A DNA stretch of 64,000 bases from Mesorhizobium terrae (GCF_008727715.1 NZ_CP044218.1:3551501-3615500), one strand, 5' to 3'. Positions 24,781 through 34,974 are shown, counted from the stretch's first letter. A program made the numbers and translations. The notes: generated by a model not told the origin, from the letters alone.

Positions 24781-26430
24781 CTATCGCTTCTCGCGGATAT
24801 CGGTCAGCGTCTTGGCCGGGGTGATCGCCTCGGGGTCGAGACGCACCTCGATGATCGACGGCTTGCCGCTGGCTTTAGCCCGCTCGAAGGCCGAGGCGAA
24901 TTCGTCGGTCTTCACCACCGTCTCGCCATGGCCGCCATAGGCGCGGGCCAGTGCAGCGAAGTCCGGGTTCTTCAGGTCGGTGCCTTCGACGCGGCCAGGA
25001 TATTCGCGTTCCTGGTGCATGCGGATGGTGCCGTAGATGCCGTTGTTCACCACCACGGTGATGATCGGCAGGTCGTATTGCACGGCGGTGGCAAATTCCT
25101 GCCCATGCATCATGAAGCAGCCGTCGCCGGCGAAACAGATCACCGGGCGATCGGGGTGCAAAGCCTTTGCCGCGACCGCAGCGGGCAGGCCGTAACCCAT
25201 CGAGCCGGAGGTCGGGGCTGCCTGCGTGGCGTAGCGGCGGAAGCGGTGGAAGCGGTGCACCCAGGTGGCATAGTTACCGGCGCCATTGGTGAAGATGGCA
25301 TCCTGCGGCAGCACGCTTTCGAGATAGTCCATGATCGGGCCCATCTGCACCGGGCCGGGGCCGGTCTTGGGCGTCGTCGACCAGGCGAGATAGGTGTCGT
25401 GCAGCTTCGCGGTCTCGGCGCCCCAGGCGGGCGCCGCCTTGGGTTGGCGCTTGGCGAAAGCCTCGACGAAAGCAGCCGGCGAGGCGTTGATCGCCAAAGT
25501 CGGGCGATAGACGCGGCCGAGTTCGTTGGCGTCGGCATGGACATGAACCAGCGTCTGGTCCGGATAGGGGCTTTTGAGAATGGTGTAGTCGGAGGAGGGC
25601 ATTTCGCCCATGCGGCCGCCGATCAGGAGCACGAGGTCGGCTTCCTTGATCGCACTGGCGAGCTTGGGGTTGATGCCGATGCCGACGTCGCCGGCATAGT
25701 TCGCATGGAGATGATCGAACAGCATCTGGCGGCGGAAGGAAACACCGACCGGCAGCGACCAGGCTTCGGAAATCTGTCTCATCCGCTCGACAGCATCGTC
25801 GGTCCAGCGGGTGCCGCCGAGGATGACGAAGGGACGCTTGGCGCCGGCAAGCAGCTTTTCGAGCTGGTCGAGTTCGGCTTCGCCCGGTCGCGTTTCAACC
25901 GGTGTGAAGGGCTGCGCCAGCGGCGCCTCGACCTCGCTGACCAGCATGTCCTCCGGCAGCGAAATGACCACCGGACCGGGCCGGCCGGAAGTGGCCACGG
26001 CGAAGGCGCGGGTGACGAGTTCCGGGATACGTTCGGCGCGGTCGATCTCCACCACCCATTTGGCGATATCGCCGAAGAAGCGTTTGTAGTTGACCTCCTG
26101 GAAGGCCTCGCGTTCGCGAGCGTGACCGGCGATCTGGCCGATGAACAGGATCATCGGAATGGAATCCTGCATGGCGATGTGTACGCCGGCGGAAGCGTTG
26201 GTGGCACCCGGCCCGCGGGTGACGAAGCAGATGCCGGGCTTGCCGGTGAGGCGGCCATGGCAATCCGCCATCATGGCGGCGCCGCCTTCCTGGCGGCAGA
26301 CGATGGTGCGGATCGGAGAATCGTGCAGCGCGTCCAGCACGGCGAGGTAGGATTCCCCCGGCACGCAGAACATGCGGTCGACGCCATTGGCTTCGAGGGC
26401 TTCGACGATCAGCTTACCACCGGTTTTCAT
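24781..26430 (-). CDS. Thiamine-pyrophosphate-dependent enzyme, acetolactate synthase-like
   Basis: 549 residues. Three TPP-enzyme domains: the pyrimidine-binding domain with the catalytic glutamate in VCRQEGGAAMMADCHGRLTG near 47, the central domain near 190-330, and the PP domain with GDGCFMMHGQEFATAV ... VVVNNGIYGTI near 430-470, the GDG-NN motif. It starts 8 bp after the CoA-transferase gene, so they form a pair. Oxalyl-CoA decarboxylase would fit such a pair but I see no clear CoA-site evidence. Substrate unknown. Confidence 0.88.
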   Translation of the reverse strand: MKTGGKLIVEALEANGVDRMFCVPGESYLAVLDALHDSPIRTIVCRQEGGAAMMADCHGRLTGKPGICFVTRGPGATNASAGVHIAMQDSIPMILFIGQIAGHAREREAFQEVNYKRFFGDIAKWVVEIDRAERIPELVTRAFAVATSGRPGPVVISLPEDMLVSEVEAPLAQPFTPVETRPGEAELDQLEKLLAGAKRPFVILGGTRWTDDAVERMRQISEAWSLPVGVSFRRQMLFDHLHANYAGDVGIGINPKLASAIKEADLVLLIGGRMGEMPSSDYTILKSPYPDQTLVHVHADANELGRVYRPTLAINASPAAFVEAFAKRQPKAAPAWGAETAKLHDTYLAWSTTPKTGPGPVQMGPIMDYLESVLPQDAIFTNGAGNYATWVHRFHRFRRYATQAAPTSGSMGYGLPAAVAAKALHPDRPVICFAGDGCFMMHGQEFATAVQYDLPIITVVVNNGIYGTIRMHQEREYPGRVEGTDLKNPDFAALARAYGGHGETVVKTDEFASAFERAKASGKPSIIEVRLDPEAITPAKTLTDIREKR

Positions 26431-26438
26431 GATCCGGG

Positions 26439-27599
26439 CTACTCCAGTTCGGCAAGGATTTCAGCGGTGTGCTCGCCGAGGCGCGGCGAGGGGCGATCAT
26501 AGACGAGCGGCGTGGCCGACATCACCATCGGCGCGCGCACGGAAGGCAAGGTGTTGCCATGGCCATCGTCGAGATCGAGCCGCACGCCGCGGGCAATCGC
26601 CTGAGGGTCAGCGAACATCTGGCCAATGTCGTTAATGGGGCTGGCGGGCACGCCGGCGCCTTCCAGCTTGGCCAGCAGATCGTCGCGGGTGAATTTGGCG
26701 AGCGCATCGAGCATGTGTTCGCGGAGCTTCACGCGATTGGCGACACGCGCGGCGTTGGTGGCGAAGTCTGGATCGGCGGGCAGGGAGGCGAGCCCGACCA
26801 CGGCGCAGAACTTGGCGAACTGGCTATCATTACCGACAGCGAGGATGAAATGCCCGTCGGCGACCGGCAGCACCTCATAGGGCGCGATGTTGGGGTGGGC
26901 GTTGCCCATGCGCTCGGGTGCCTTGCCGGAAACGAGATAGTTGAGGTTCTGGTTGGCCAGAACCGAAATCTGCGAATCGAACAGCGCCATGTCGACATGC
27001 TGGCCTTCGCCTGTCGCCTCGGCGTGGCGCAGAGCTGCCTGGATGGCGATGACCGAATAGAGGCCGGTGAAGATGTCGGTGACGGCGACACCGACCTTCT
27101 GCGGCTCGCCGCTGGCGGCCCCGGTGATCGACATCAGGCCGGACATGCCCTGGACGATGAAATCATAGCCCGCGCGCGGCGCATAGGGGCCGGACTGGCC
27201 GAAGCCGGTGATCGAGCAATAGACGAGCTTCGGGTTGATGACCTTCAGGCTGTCATAGTCGAGACCGTATTTCTTCAGGCCGCCCAGCTTGAAATTTTCG
27301 ATCAAAACGTCGGCGCTGGCGACCAGCTTGCGCACTGTCTCCGCACCTTCCGGCGTCGAGAAGTCGATGGCGATGGAACGCTTGCCGCGGTTGCAGGCGT
27401 GGTAGTAGGCAGCGGAAAGGTTCTCCCCATCCTTGCCTTTCACGAAGGGCGGCCCCCATTTACGGGTGTCGTCGCCTTCCGGACTTTCGACCTTGATGAC
27501 GTCGGCGCCGAGATCGGCCAGCATCTGTCCCGCCCACGGGCCGGCAAGGATGCGGGCGAGTTCAATGACGCGCACGCCTTTCAAGGGAGGATTGGCCAT
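26439..27599 (-). CDS. CaiB/BaiF (family III) CoA-transferase
   Basis: 386 residues. The N-terminus PLKGVRVIELARILAGPWAGQMLADLGADVIKVE is a clear family III signature, followed by NRGKRSIAIDFSTPEGAETV near 88 and the catalytic-aspartate region near 165 (the DIFTGLYSVIAIQAAL stretch). It moves CoA between carboxylic acids without a covalent anhydride on glutamate. The downstream TPP enzyme suggests a CoA-activation plus decarboxylation or ligation route for an organic acid; which acid is not visible. Confidence 0.92.
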   Translation of the reverse strand: MANPPLKGVRVIELARILAGPWAGQMLADLGADVIKVESPEGDDTRKWGPPFVKGKDGENLSAAYYHACNRGKRSIAIDFSTPEGAETVRKLVASADVLIENFKLGGLKKYGLDYDSLKVINPKLVYCSITGFGQSGPYAPRAGYDFIVQGMSGLMSITGAASGEPQKVGVAVTDIFTGLYSVIAIQAALRHAEATGEGQHVDMALFDSQISVLANQNLNYLVSGKAPERMGNAHPNIAPYEVLPVADGHFILAVGNDSQFAKFCAVVGLASLPADPDFATNAARVANRVKLREHMLDALAKFTRDDLLAKLEGAGVPASPINDIGQMFADPQAIARGVRLDLDDGHGNTLPSVRAPMVMSATPLVYDRPSPRLGEHTAEILAELE

Positions 27600-27696
27600 G
27601 AAACACCGCAGGTTCGTTTGGTCGGGCAGGCTCTAGCAACCCAAACAGGTCCTGTCACGGTTCTTGCGATGGACCAGCATCTGTAAACGGCAAAAC

Positions 27697-28632
27697 TTAG
27701 CGCGAAGCCGTGACCTTGTCCGCCCAGGCGGCGAAGTCTTCCATGATAATGTTCCGATTCACCTCGTTCAGGCTTTCGTGCCGCGTTTCGGGGTAAACCT
27801 TTGAAACGAGATTCGAAAAGTGCATCTGGCGCATGCGCCGTGTCAGATGCTCCACGGCCTTGCCGCCACTGGTTGCGGGGTCCTTCTCGCCGCCGGTGAG
27901 GTTGACGGGCAGGTCCTTGCGGATGCCGGCGAAACGGCTATCGTCGGCGCCGGCGAAGATGAAACCGAACAGGTCGCGCCAGAGCGAGACCGAGGCATCC
28001 CAGCCGCAGAGCGGGTCGGCGATGTATTTGTCTACCTCAGCCGCATCGCGCGACAGCCAGTCGAACAGGGTGCGGTGGCCGGGAACCGCCTTGCCCCAGG
28101 CCTGGAAGGTGAGGCGGGGCAACATGCGCGAGGGTACGTCCGAGCCCAGCCTGAACCGCTCCCAGCCCAGTATGGCGAGCGCTGCATAACCGGCGATGCC
28201 GGCGCTGAAATTGGCGTTCCAGACGGCGGCGCCCGCCAGGCGCGGCGAATGTCTCTGGATGAAGTTGAGCGCGATCAGTCCGCCCATGGAGTGGCCGAAG
28301 GCGATCACCGGCAGCCCGTCATGCTCGGTTGCGATCAGTTCGTGCACGGCGAGGACATCGGTGATCACCTTACCGCCGCCGTCGGTGTCACCGAACTTGC
28401 CGGGCGGCGCGTCTGGCGCCGTGGTGTGGCCGTGGCCGCGATGATCATGCGCATAGGTGTGGTAGCCGCGGCCGGCGAGAAAATCTGCGAGGCCGGCATA
28501 ACGCGCGGCATGCTCGGCAAGGCCGTGGCTGATCTGGACCACGCCACGCTCCTTGCCGTCTGCCTTGCGCGTGTAAAGATTGAGCGATGCGCCGGTGGGT
28601 GAGGCTAGGCTGCGCTGGTCATTGAACGGCAT
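27697..28632 (-). CDS. Alpha/beta hydrolase, lysophospholipase/monoacylglycerol-lipase type
   Basis: 311 residues from the ATG at 28632 (GGGGGAGGAG upstream). Serine aminopeptidase S33/lysophospholipase fold: VQISHGLAEHAARYAGLADF near 32, HDHRGHGHT near 60, the nucleophile elbow IAFGHSMGGLIAL near 112, and the late Asp/His region ending YPETRHESLNE near 285, which holds the catalytic histidine. Probably cleaves mono- or lysolipids. Divergent from the T2 ribonuclease gene. Confidence 0.9.
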   Translation of the reverse strand: MPFNDQRSLASPTGASLNLYTRKADGKERGVVQISHGLAEHAARYAGLADFLAGRGYHTYAHDHRGHGHTTAPDAPPGKFGDTDGGGKVITDVLAVHELIATEHDGLPVIAFGHSMGGLIALNFIQRHSPRLAGAAVWNANFSAGIAGYAALAILGWERFRLGSDVPSRMLPRLTFQAWGKAVPGHRTLFDWLSRDAAEVDKYIADPLCGWDASVSLWRDLFGFIFAGADDSRFAGIRKDLPVNLTGGEKDPATSGGKAVEHLTRRMRQMHFSNLVSKVYPETRHESLNEVNRNIIMEDFAAWADKVTASR

Positions 28633-28838
28633 TCTCTTCTCCTCCCCCAAGGCGCGGTTGAAATCCGCGCTCCTTGCCACTGAAAGTCGCAAGGCTTTTG
28701 TTTGCGCCGGCGCCGGTTTAGCGTCAATCGGCTGCGCTATTTCCGCAGCGGAAGTTCAAACCGCGGTGACGAGTGCATCGCAATTCTGTCATATCGGTGA
28801 GGCAGATGGCGCGCTGTCCAACCAGGGGGAATTTTCGC

Positions 28839-29855
28839 ATGCGGATTTGGCTTGTTCTCGGGTCGATGCTTGCCGGGGTCGCACTCAGCGGAGCCGCGCG
28901 TGCGGAAACGAAACTCAGCGGCAGCTTCGTCGCCGACGCCGCCTGTCCGGCGACGCAGGCGATCAAAAGCGGCAAGAACCCGGGCGATGTCAGCACGCAG
29001 GTGGGCCAGAGCTACGACGTTGTTGCCGGCAACAAGGACGCGCCGACCCACTACATGATCCGGGTGCCGGGCGCCGATCCCGAGCGTCGCTGGGTGAAGG
29101 TGAGCTGCGGCCATCTCGCCGGCGAGGCCGCCGCCGCGCCGGTTGTCCCAGCCGCACCGGTCGAACCGGGAACGGCACAGAAGAAAGCCGCGGGCGGCAA
29201 GCCCGAATACGTCTTCGCGCTTTCCTGGCAGCCGGCCTTCTGCGAGACCAAGTCAAACAAGCCGGAATGCCGGGCGATGACGGGTTCGAGTTTCGACGCG
29301 ACGAATTTCACCCTGCACGGCCTGTGGCCGCAGCCGAACGGCAATTTCTATTGCCAGGTGGGCGCCTCGGACCGGGCCAATGACAAGCCGGGCCGTTGGC
29401 AGGATCTGCCACCGGTCAATCTGGACACCAAAACCCGCCAGGAACTCGATAAGGTGATGCCGGGCACGGCCTCGCAACTGGAACGGCATGAGTGGATCAA
29501 GCACGGCACCTGCTACGGCAAGGATCAGCAGGCTTACTTCGCCGACGCGCTGGCATTGATGCGACAGGTCAATGCCTCGCCGGTGCGGGAACTGTTCGAA
29601 AAGAACATCGGCAAGGACATCACCTCGGACCAGATCCGCAGCGCCTTCGACAGTGCGTTCGGCAAGGGGGCGGGCGATCGCGTGCGTGTTTCCTGCTTCA
29701 ACGACCGCGGCAAGCGGTTGATCGGCGAGGTAACGCTCGGTCTCGCCGGGCCGATCGGGCCGGGCAGTTCGCTGAAGGATCTGATGCTGGCGTCGGCGCC
29801 GACCGACAATGCCGGTTGCCCAGTGGGCACTGTCGATCCGGTCGGATTGCAATAG
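28839..29855 (+). CDS. Secreted ribonuclease T2 with an extra N-terminal domain
   Basis: 338 residues from the ATG at 28839. Signal peptide MRIWLVLGSMLAGVALSGAARA. Residues 23-95 form a separate module with two cysteines (DAACPATQAIKSGKNPGDVS ... WVKVSCGHL). A proline/alanine linker leads to the RNase T2 domain from about 120. Both catalytic blocks are intact: FTLHGLWPQPNG (CAS I) and RHEWIKHGTCYG (CAS II). It cleaves RNA outside the cytoplasm, likely for nucleotide scavenging, which would feed pyrimidine catabolism. The N-terminal module is unassigned. Confidence 0.92.
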   Translation: MRIWLVLGSMLAGVALSGAARAETKLSGSFVADAACPATQAIKSGKNPGDVSTQVGQSYDVVAGNKDAPTHYMIRVPGADPERRWVKVSCGHLAGEAAAAPVVPAAPVEPGTAQKKAAGGKPEYVFALSWQPAFCETKSNKPECRAMTGSSFDATNFTLHGLWPQPNGNFYCQVGASDRANDKPGRWQDLPPVNLDTKTRQELDKVMPGTASQLERHEWIKHGTCYGKDQQAYFADALALMRQVNASPVRELFEKNIGKDITSDQIRSAFDSAFGKGAGDRVRVSCFNDRGKRLIGEVTLGLAGPIGPGSSLKDLMLASAPTDNAGCPVGTVDPVGLQ

Positions 29856-29980
29856 TCGCCACAATCAATTCCACAGAGCGCGGGCTGGCGGCCGAGGCCC
29901 CGCCCGCTCTTTGGCTTGCACTGACAGCGTATTGAAAAAGCGCACCTTTTCAGGGTGTCGACAAAGAGCCTGTCGGCTGA

Positions 29981-30616
29981 TCAGGTCGCCACGGCGAGGA
30001 CGCGGCGCACCTCGGCGATAAGTTCCGGGATCGCCTCGGCCTGGTTGTCGGTGAATTTGAGCAGCGCCTTTTGAAACAGGCCATCCATCACCGCGTAGAG
30101 TACCGGCGACGACATCGTCAACGGCTTGCCGGTGAGTTCGGAAAGCCGTGAGGCGACACGCCAGATCATGTCCTCCAGGCTCTTGTCGATGGCGGTGACA
30201 TCCTCGCGGAAGGCGCTTTCGAACAGCGCCTGGGCCCTGAGATCGTACCAGAGCCGATGCATGTCGGCTTCCTGGCGCAGGGTCTCGGCGAGCTTGTCGA
30301 GGAAACCATCGATCAGTTGCTCCCGCGTCCTTGCGGTGGCCGTCACCTCGTCATAGCGGGTCACGCATTTCGCCTTGTACTGGCGCACGCTGCAGCAGAT
30401 CAGGTCGATCTTGTCGGTGAAGTAGTAGTGAAAGACGCCGTGCGTGAATTCCGACTTCTGGGCGATCTCGCGCAGGCTGGTGCGCGCATAACCAAGCTCG
30501 CCCAGCGTCTTGAGGACAGCCTCGGACAGTTCCGAGCGGCGCGCATTGAACTTGTCGATCGGCAATCGCCGCCCGCCCGCCCTGGCCCTCGGGACCTCGA
30601 TCAGAGCCTCAGTCAT
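29981..30616 (-). CDS. TetR-family regulator (BetI-like C-terminal domain)
   Basis: 211 residues. Helix-turn-helix ELSEAVLKTLGELGYARTSL ... SEFTHGVFHYYFTDKIDL at residues 28-75. The C-terminal domain resembles the BetI group (EADMHRLWYDLRAQALFESAF near 120). A perfect 16-bp palindrome lies 97 bp upstream of its start. The gene that should be transcribed divergently is missing: only the tail of an acyl-CoA ligase remains there, so this regulator may have lost its target. Confidence 0.88.
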   Translation of the reverse strand: MTEALIEVPRARAGGRRLPIDKFNARRSELSEAVLKTLGELGYARTSLREIAQKSEFTHGVFHYYFTDKIDLICCSVRQYKAKCVTRYDEVTATARTREQLIDGFLDKLAETLRQEADMHRLWYDLRAQALFESAFREDVTAIDKSLEDMIWRVASRLSELTGKPLTMSSPVLYAVMDGLFQKALLKFTDNQAEAIPELIAEVRRVLAVAT

Positions 30617-30712
30617 TGCGTATCCCTGTTTACCTGCTCCTGCGTCGGAAGATCGTCGGCGCGGCGGGTCTCTTTAGTTTGCCGGAATAAATCACGACGC
30701 GGCGCCGCACGC

Positions 30713-30740
30713 AATGAACCGGTTCATTCCATCGGTTCAT
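30713..30740. promoter_or_regulatory. Palindromic operator upstream of the TetR gene
   Basis: AATGAACCGGTTCATT (30713-30728) is a perfect 16-bp palindrome. A third half-site GGTTCAT follows at 30734. TetR dimers bind such sites; the divergent gene 29981-30616 is the natural candidate. Confidence 0.7.
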
Positions 30741-30849
30741 GATTTATACAATCGCCCAGAAATTTGCTTGGCAACTGTCAAGATTTTTTTGTTGGATGAT
30801 CGCCACAAGCTCCGTGGTGTGTGGTTGGCTGTGGGTGGAGGTCGGCTCG

Positions 30850-30957
30850 GTGGAGGCACCGAAACAGATCGAGGTGTGGAGCGACCTGCCGCGTTCCAAG
30901 GTTGGTAAGGTGCTGAAGGCCGAGATCAAGGCACAGCTTCTCGCCAAAACGAACTGA
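30850..30957 (+). pseudogene. Remnant of an acyl-CoA ligase (C-terminal tail only), copy 1
   Basis: The frame ending at 30957 encodes APKQIEVWSDLPRSKVGKVL followed by KAEIKAQLLAKTN. This is the C-terminal signature of AMP-binding acyl-CoA synthetases, including the catalytic lysine region of PRSKVGKVLK. Nothing upstream encodes the rest of the enzyme; the open frame back to 30739 is unrelated low-complexity sequence. It lies beside a TetR gene and its operator, so it is probably what is left of the regulated gene. Confidence 0.7.
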
Positions 30958-31080
30958 TCCACATCGGACAAGGCTTTTTGGCGCCGGGCGGCGTGGTGAA
31001 ACTCTTTTTGTGTCGACCGGCTTCCAAGCGCTGGTCTGCGGATGTTACCAACCGCAGGAATGTTGCCGACAGAGGCCTGG

Positions 31081-31557
31081 ATGCAAGAACGCCGCATTCA
31101 CCAGATATTTCAAGTCAGTGTCCTGCTCAAAGGCGCCCATGCTCTGCTTGAATGCGCAGGCGGCATCGCGCTCTGGCTTGTCGGAACGGACACGATTTCA
31201 AATCTGGTCAACATGCTTACCCAGGAAGAGCTGGTCGAGGATCCGAAGGATTTTCTGGCCACGCACCTGCTGACCTGGGCGCAAGGCTTTTCCGTGGAAA
31301 CCCGGCATTTCTATGCGTTCTATCTGCTGAGCCACGGTATCGTTAAACTGGCGCTCGTCGCCGGGCTTTTGCGAAACAAACTCTGGGCCTATCCAGCATC
31401 GCTGGTCGTGCTCGGCCTCTTCATCGCTTATCAGCTCTATCGTTTCTCCTACACGCATGGCGTCGGGCTCATCGTTTTGACCGTCTTTGACCTCGTCGTG
31501 ATGTGGCTGATCTGGCACGAGTACCGCCTGGTGCGGCGGCATCTGCCAACCTCCTAG
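31081..31557 (+). CDS. DUF2127-domain membrane protein
   Basis: 158 residues from the ATG at 31081 (AGAGG six bases upstream; an in-frame ATG 13 codons earlier is possible). Four hydrophobic segments: VSVLLKGAHALLECAGGIAL, AFYLLSHGIVKLALVAGLL, YPASLVVLGLFIAYQLYRFS and GLIVLTVFDLVVMWLIWHEY. The pattern and the HGIVKL motif match DUF2127. Function unknown. It lies in the worn region between two acyl-CoA ligase tails. Confidence 0.85.
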   Translation: MQERRIHQIFQVSVLLKGAHALLECAGGIALWLVGTDTISNLVNMLTQEELVEDPKDFLATHLLTWAQGFSVETRHFYAFYLLSHGIVKLALVAGLLRNKLWAYPASLVVLGLFIAYQLYRFSYTHGVGLIVLTVFDLVVMWLIWHEYRLVRRHLPTS

Positions 31558-31716
31558 CGCTGCCGGCCGAGCCATCTCGCGGTTGCGATGGACAAAGCGC
31601 TTTCTCACGGCAATCGAAATCTGTGTTCGTCGGAAAAACAATTTGATCGTGGATTGCCCCAAATCGTGCGGATTCGAAGTGTTGATCGAGGCCAACAGCA
31701 ACCGAAGGAGGGGCAA

Positions 31717-32058
31717 ATGAAAGTCTCTGTTCTTGTTTTGGCGGGCGCGTTGTCGGCGCTTGCGTTTGCCGCCCAGGCGGCGCCGACGATAAAACCCGTC
31801 GCGCCGGCTTCCGTTGGCCTCGTTCAGCAGGCCAGGGTGAGCTGCGCCTACCTTACGCCCGATGGCTACTGCGTCCGGCCTCGCAAGCACTACAAGAAGC
31901 ATCATCGCCAGCATTGGCGCTATCACCGCCCGGTGTACCGCACCTACGAGCCGCAGCCGGACGAATACTGGCGCTATGAGCGGCCGCGTCCGCTGATCCG
32001 TATCATGCCGAACTACGGGCCGTTCTACGGTGACGGCTGGGATAATTCGGACGACTGA
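31717..32058 (+). CDS. Small secreted His/Tyr/Arg-rich protein
   Basis: 113 residues, ATG at 31717 after GGAGGGG. Signal peptide MKVSVLVLAGALSALAFAAQ..., then a short linker with two cysteines (VSCAYLTPDGYCVRPRKH) and a basic aromatic stretch (KKHHRQHWRYHRPVYRTYEP). The C-terminus is acidic (DGWDNSDD). Such small exported basic/aromatic proteins are common in rhizobia; no function is known to me. The His-rich part might bind metal, which is a guess. Confidence 0.7.
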   Translation: MKVSVLVLAGALSALAFAAQAAPTIKPVAPASVGLVQQARVSCAYLTPDGYCVRPRKHYKKHHRQHWRYHRPVYRTYEPQPDEYWRYERPRPLIRIMPNYGPFYGDGWDNSDD

Positions 32059-32190
32059 GAGGTACACGCCATTCGTTGCCCCCGATGGGCAATTTGAATG
32101 GGGAAGGACCAACAAACCCAGAATCTGCCTCAGATATGCCGCAAACGGATATGAACCGCTTGTTGTGGGATGGGGCCATGGAGATGAAAA

Positions 32191-32664
32191 ATGAAACTCT
32201 CGCGCCAATTCGCGCTTCTTGCTTGCCTGGGATTGGCGGCCGGAGGCGTGGCTCTCTCAAATGCCAATGGCTATGGTTTCGTCAGTGCCGCTTATGCCAA
32301 GAACGGCGGTAACGGTGGCAATGGCGGCGGCAACGGACATTCCTCGTCCGAGCACGATGCTTCTGCCGACGCGCACGACAAAACCGAGCCGGAAGACGGC
32401 GGAAGCAATACCGGCAAGCTAGGCGCGCTGAACGCGGCTCATGCATCGGCGCGGGCCAGGGCACGCGCAAACCCGAACTCCGCAGTGGGCAAGATCGCCG
32501 CCTACGAGAAGAGCCGCGAGGCGGCGCTGGCTATCCAGGATCCCGTCGCCCAGGAACAGGCGCTGGATGCGGCGGAACTGAAGCTTGCCGCCGATTTCGG
32601 GCGCCCGGCATTGCCGGAAAGCGAGATCAGCAAGGTCAACGCCCTGCTCGATGCCCGCCGGTAA
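32191..32664 (+). CDS. Secreted Gly/Asn-rich and Ala-rich protein of unknown function
   Basis: 157 residues, ATG at 32191 after GGAGATGAAA. Signal peptide MKLSRQFALLACLGLAAGGV... followed by a glycine/asparagine stretch (NGGNGGNGGGNGHSSSEHD), an acidic hinge, then an alanine-rich helical part (KLGALNAAHASARARARANP and AAYEKSREAALAIQDPVAQE). The low-complexity N-terminal part looks like a surface linker. Similar layouts occur in rhizobial hypothetical proteins. Function unknown. Confidence 0.7.
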   Translation: MKLSRQFALLACLGLAAGGVALSNANGYGFVSAAYAKNGGNGGNGGGNGHSSSEHDASADAHDKTEPEDGGSNTGKLGALNAAHASARARARANPNSAVGKIAAYEKSREAALAIQDPVAQEQALDAAELKLAADFGRPALPESEISKVNALLDARR

Positions 32665-32712
32665 TATTTGCCGGTTTCATGCAGAACGCTGTTTCTGCGA
32701 GTTGGGCCTCGT

Positions 32713-32949
32713 TCAGCCGTGCGAGGCCCCACAGCAGGAAGTCGGTGCACCGCCAGCTCGTTCTTCTTGAATGGGCGGGCAGGGCACTGAGCCATAGGAA
32801 CAGAAAACGCAGCAATCACCATCCTTCGGGCGCAAGAGGGTGCCACAACCCTTGCACTCGTAGAAGAATTGACAGGCATCGGTCGGCATTTGTTCGACAG
32901 CGGTATGGCCGCAATGCGGACACGTGATCGTCGAGTTGAGTTCGGTCAT
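32713..32949 (-). CDS. GDCCVxC-domain protein (mercury-locus-associated small Cys-rich protein)
   Basis: 78 residues from the ATG at 32949 (GGGAGGAAGG upstream). Zinc-ribbon-like pairs CPHCGH and CKGCG are followed by the family block GDCCVFCSYGSVPCPPIQ, then a tail ending in SCCGASHG. In other bacteria this family is found in mer loci, and some members are selenoproteins; here all positions are Cys. It faces a broken merR across about 80 bp, the usual mer-type divergent layout, so it is probably the survivor of a small mercury-response unit. Confidence 0.85.
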   Translation of the reverse strand: MTELNSTITCPHCGHTAVEQMPTDACQFFYECKGCGTLLRPKDGDCCVFCSYGSVPCPPIQEERAGGAPTSCCGASHG

Positions 32950-33028
32950 GACAGTTTGCCTTCCTCCCCCGATATAATCGGCCCGCATCCCGCAGTCACT
33001 ACAGGTTCGAGGGAAAGGCGAAGTCGAG

Positions 33029-33213
33029 GTCTTGGCCGTCGGAGAGATGGCAAAGGCCACAGGCGTTCGTTTGGAGACGATCCGCTACGACGAGCGCATT
33101 GGTCCGATGTCGAGGCCGCGGCAGATCGAGGTGCGGGCGGCTTGCCGCATCTCAAGCCTGGCAAGGTGCTGAAGGCCGAAACCAAGCCGAGGCTTCACGC
33201 CAGGACCAATTGA
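33029..33213 (+). pseudogene. Chimeric remnant: merR N-terminus joined to acyl-CoA ligase tail (copy 2)
   Basis: Residues VLAVGEMAKATGVRLETIRY then DERIGPM (33029-33109) match the helix-turn-helix start of MerR-family regulators. Right after this the DNA switches to a copy of the acyl-CoA ligase tail seen at 30850-30957. The CAGATCGAGGTG start and the KVLKAE coding stretch are recognisable, but a one-base shift puts merR and ligase parts in different frames. The merR frame stops at 33172. Neither part can be functional as encoded. Confidence 0.7.
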
Positions 33214-33324
33214 CGGCCGGCGTTTTCACGGCCTTGACGATTGCCGTTTCGGTCGCCATCGCCTACATAGCGCGCAACCTCCGTTCAATTCGGCTTCCAA
33301 TCCGTTCGACCAAGGAAAGCGCGC

Positions 33325-34974
<1,650 letters not shown>

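Noticed and set aside
24781..27599. Oxalate catabolism operon (frc-oxc)
   Set aside because: The gene pair fits by type, but the TPP enzyme shows acetolactate-synthase-like features and I see no decisive CoA-binding residues, so the name was not used.
30739..30849. The open frame preceding the ligase tail as a small membrane protein
   Set aside because: It has no ribosome site, its start lies inside the TetR operator region and its sequence is unlike the ligase, so it is probably a chance extension of the remnant.
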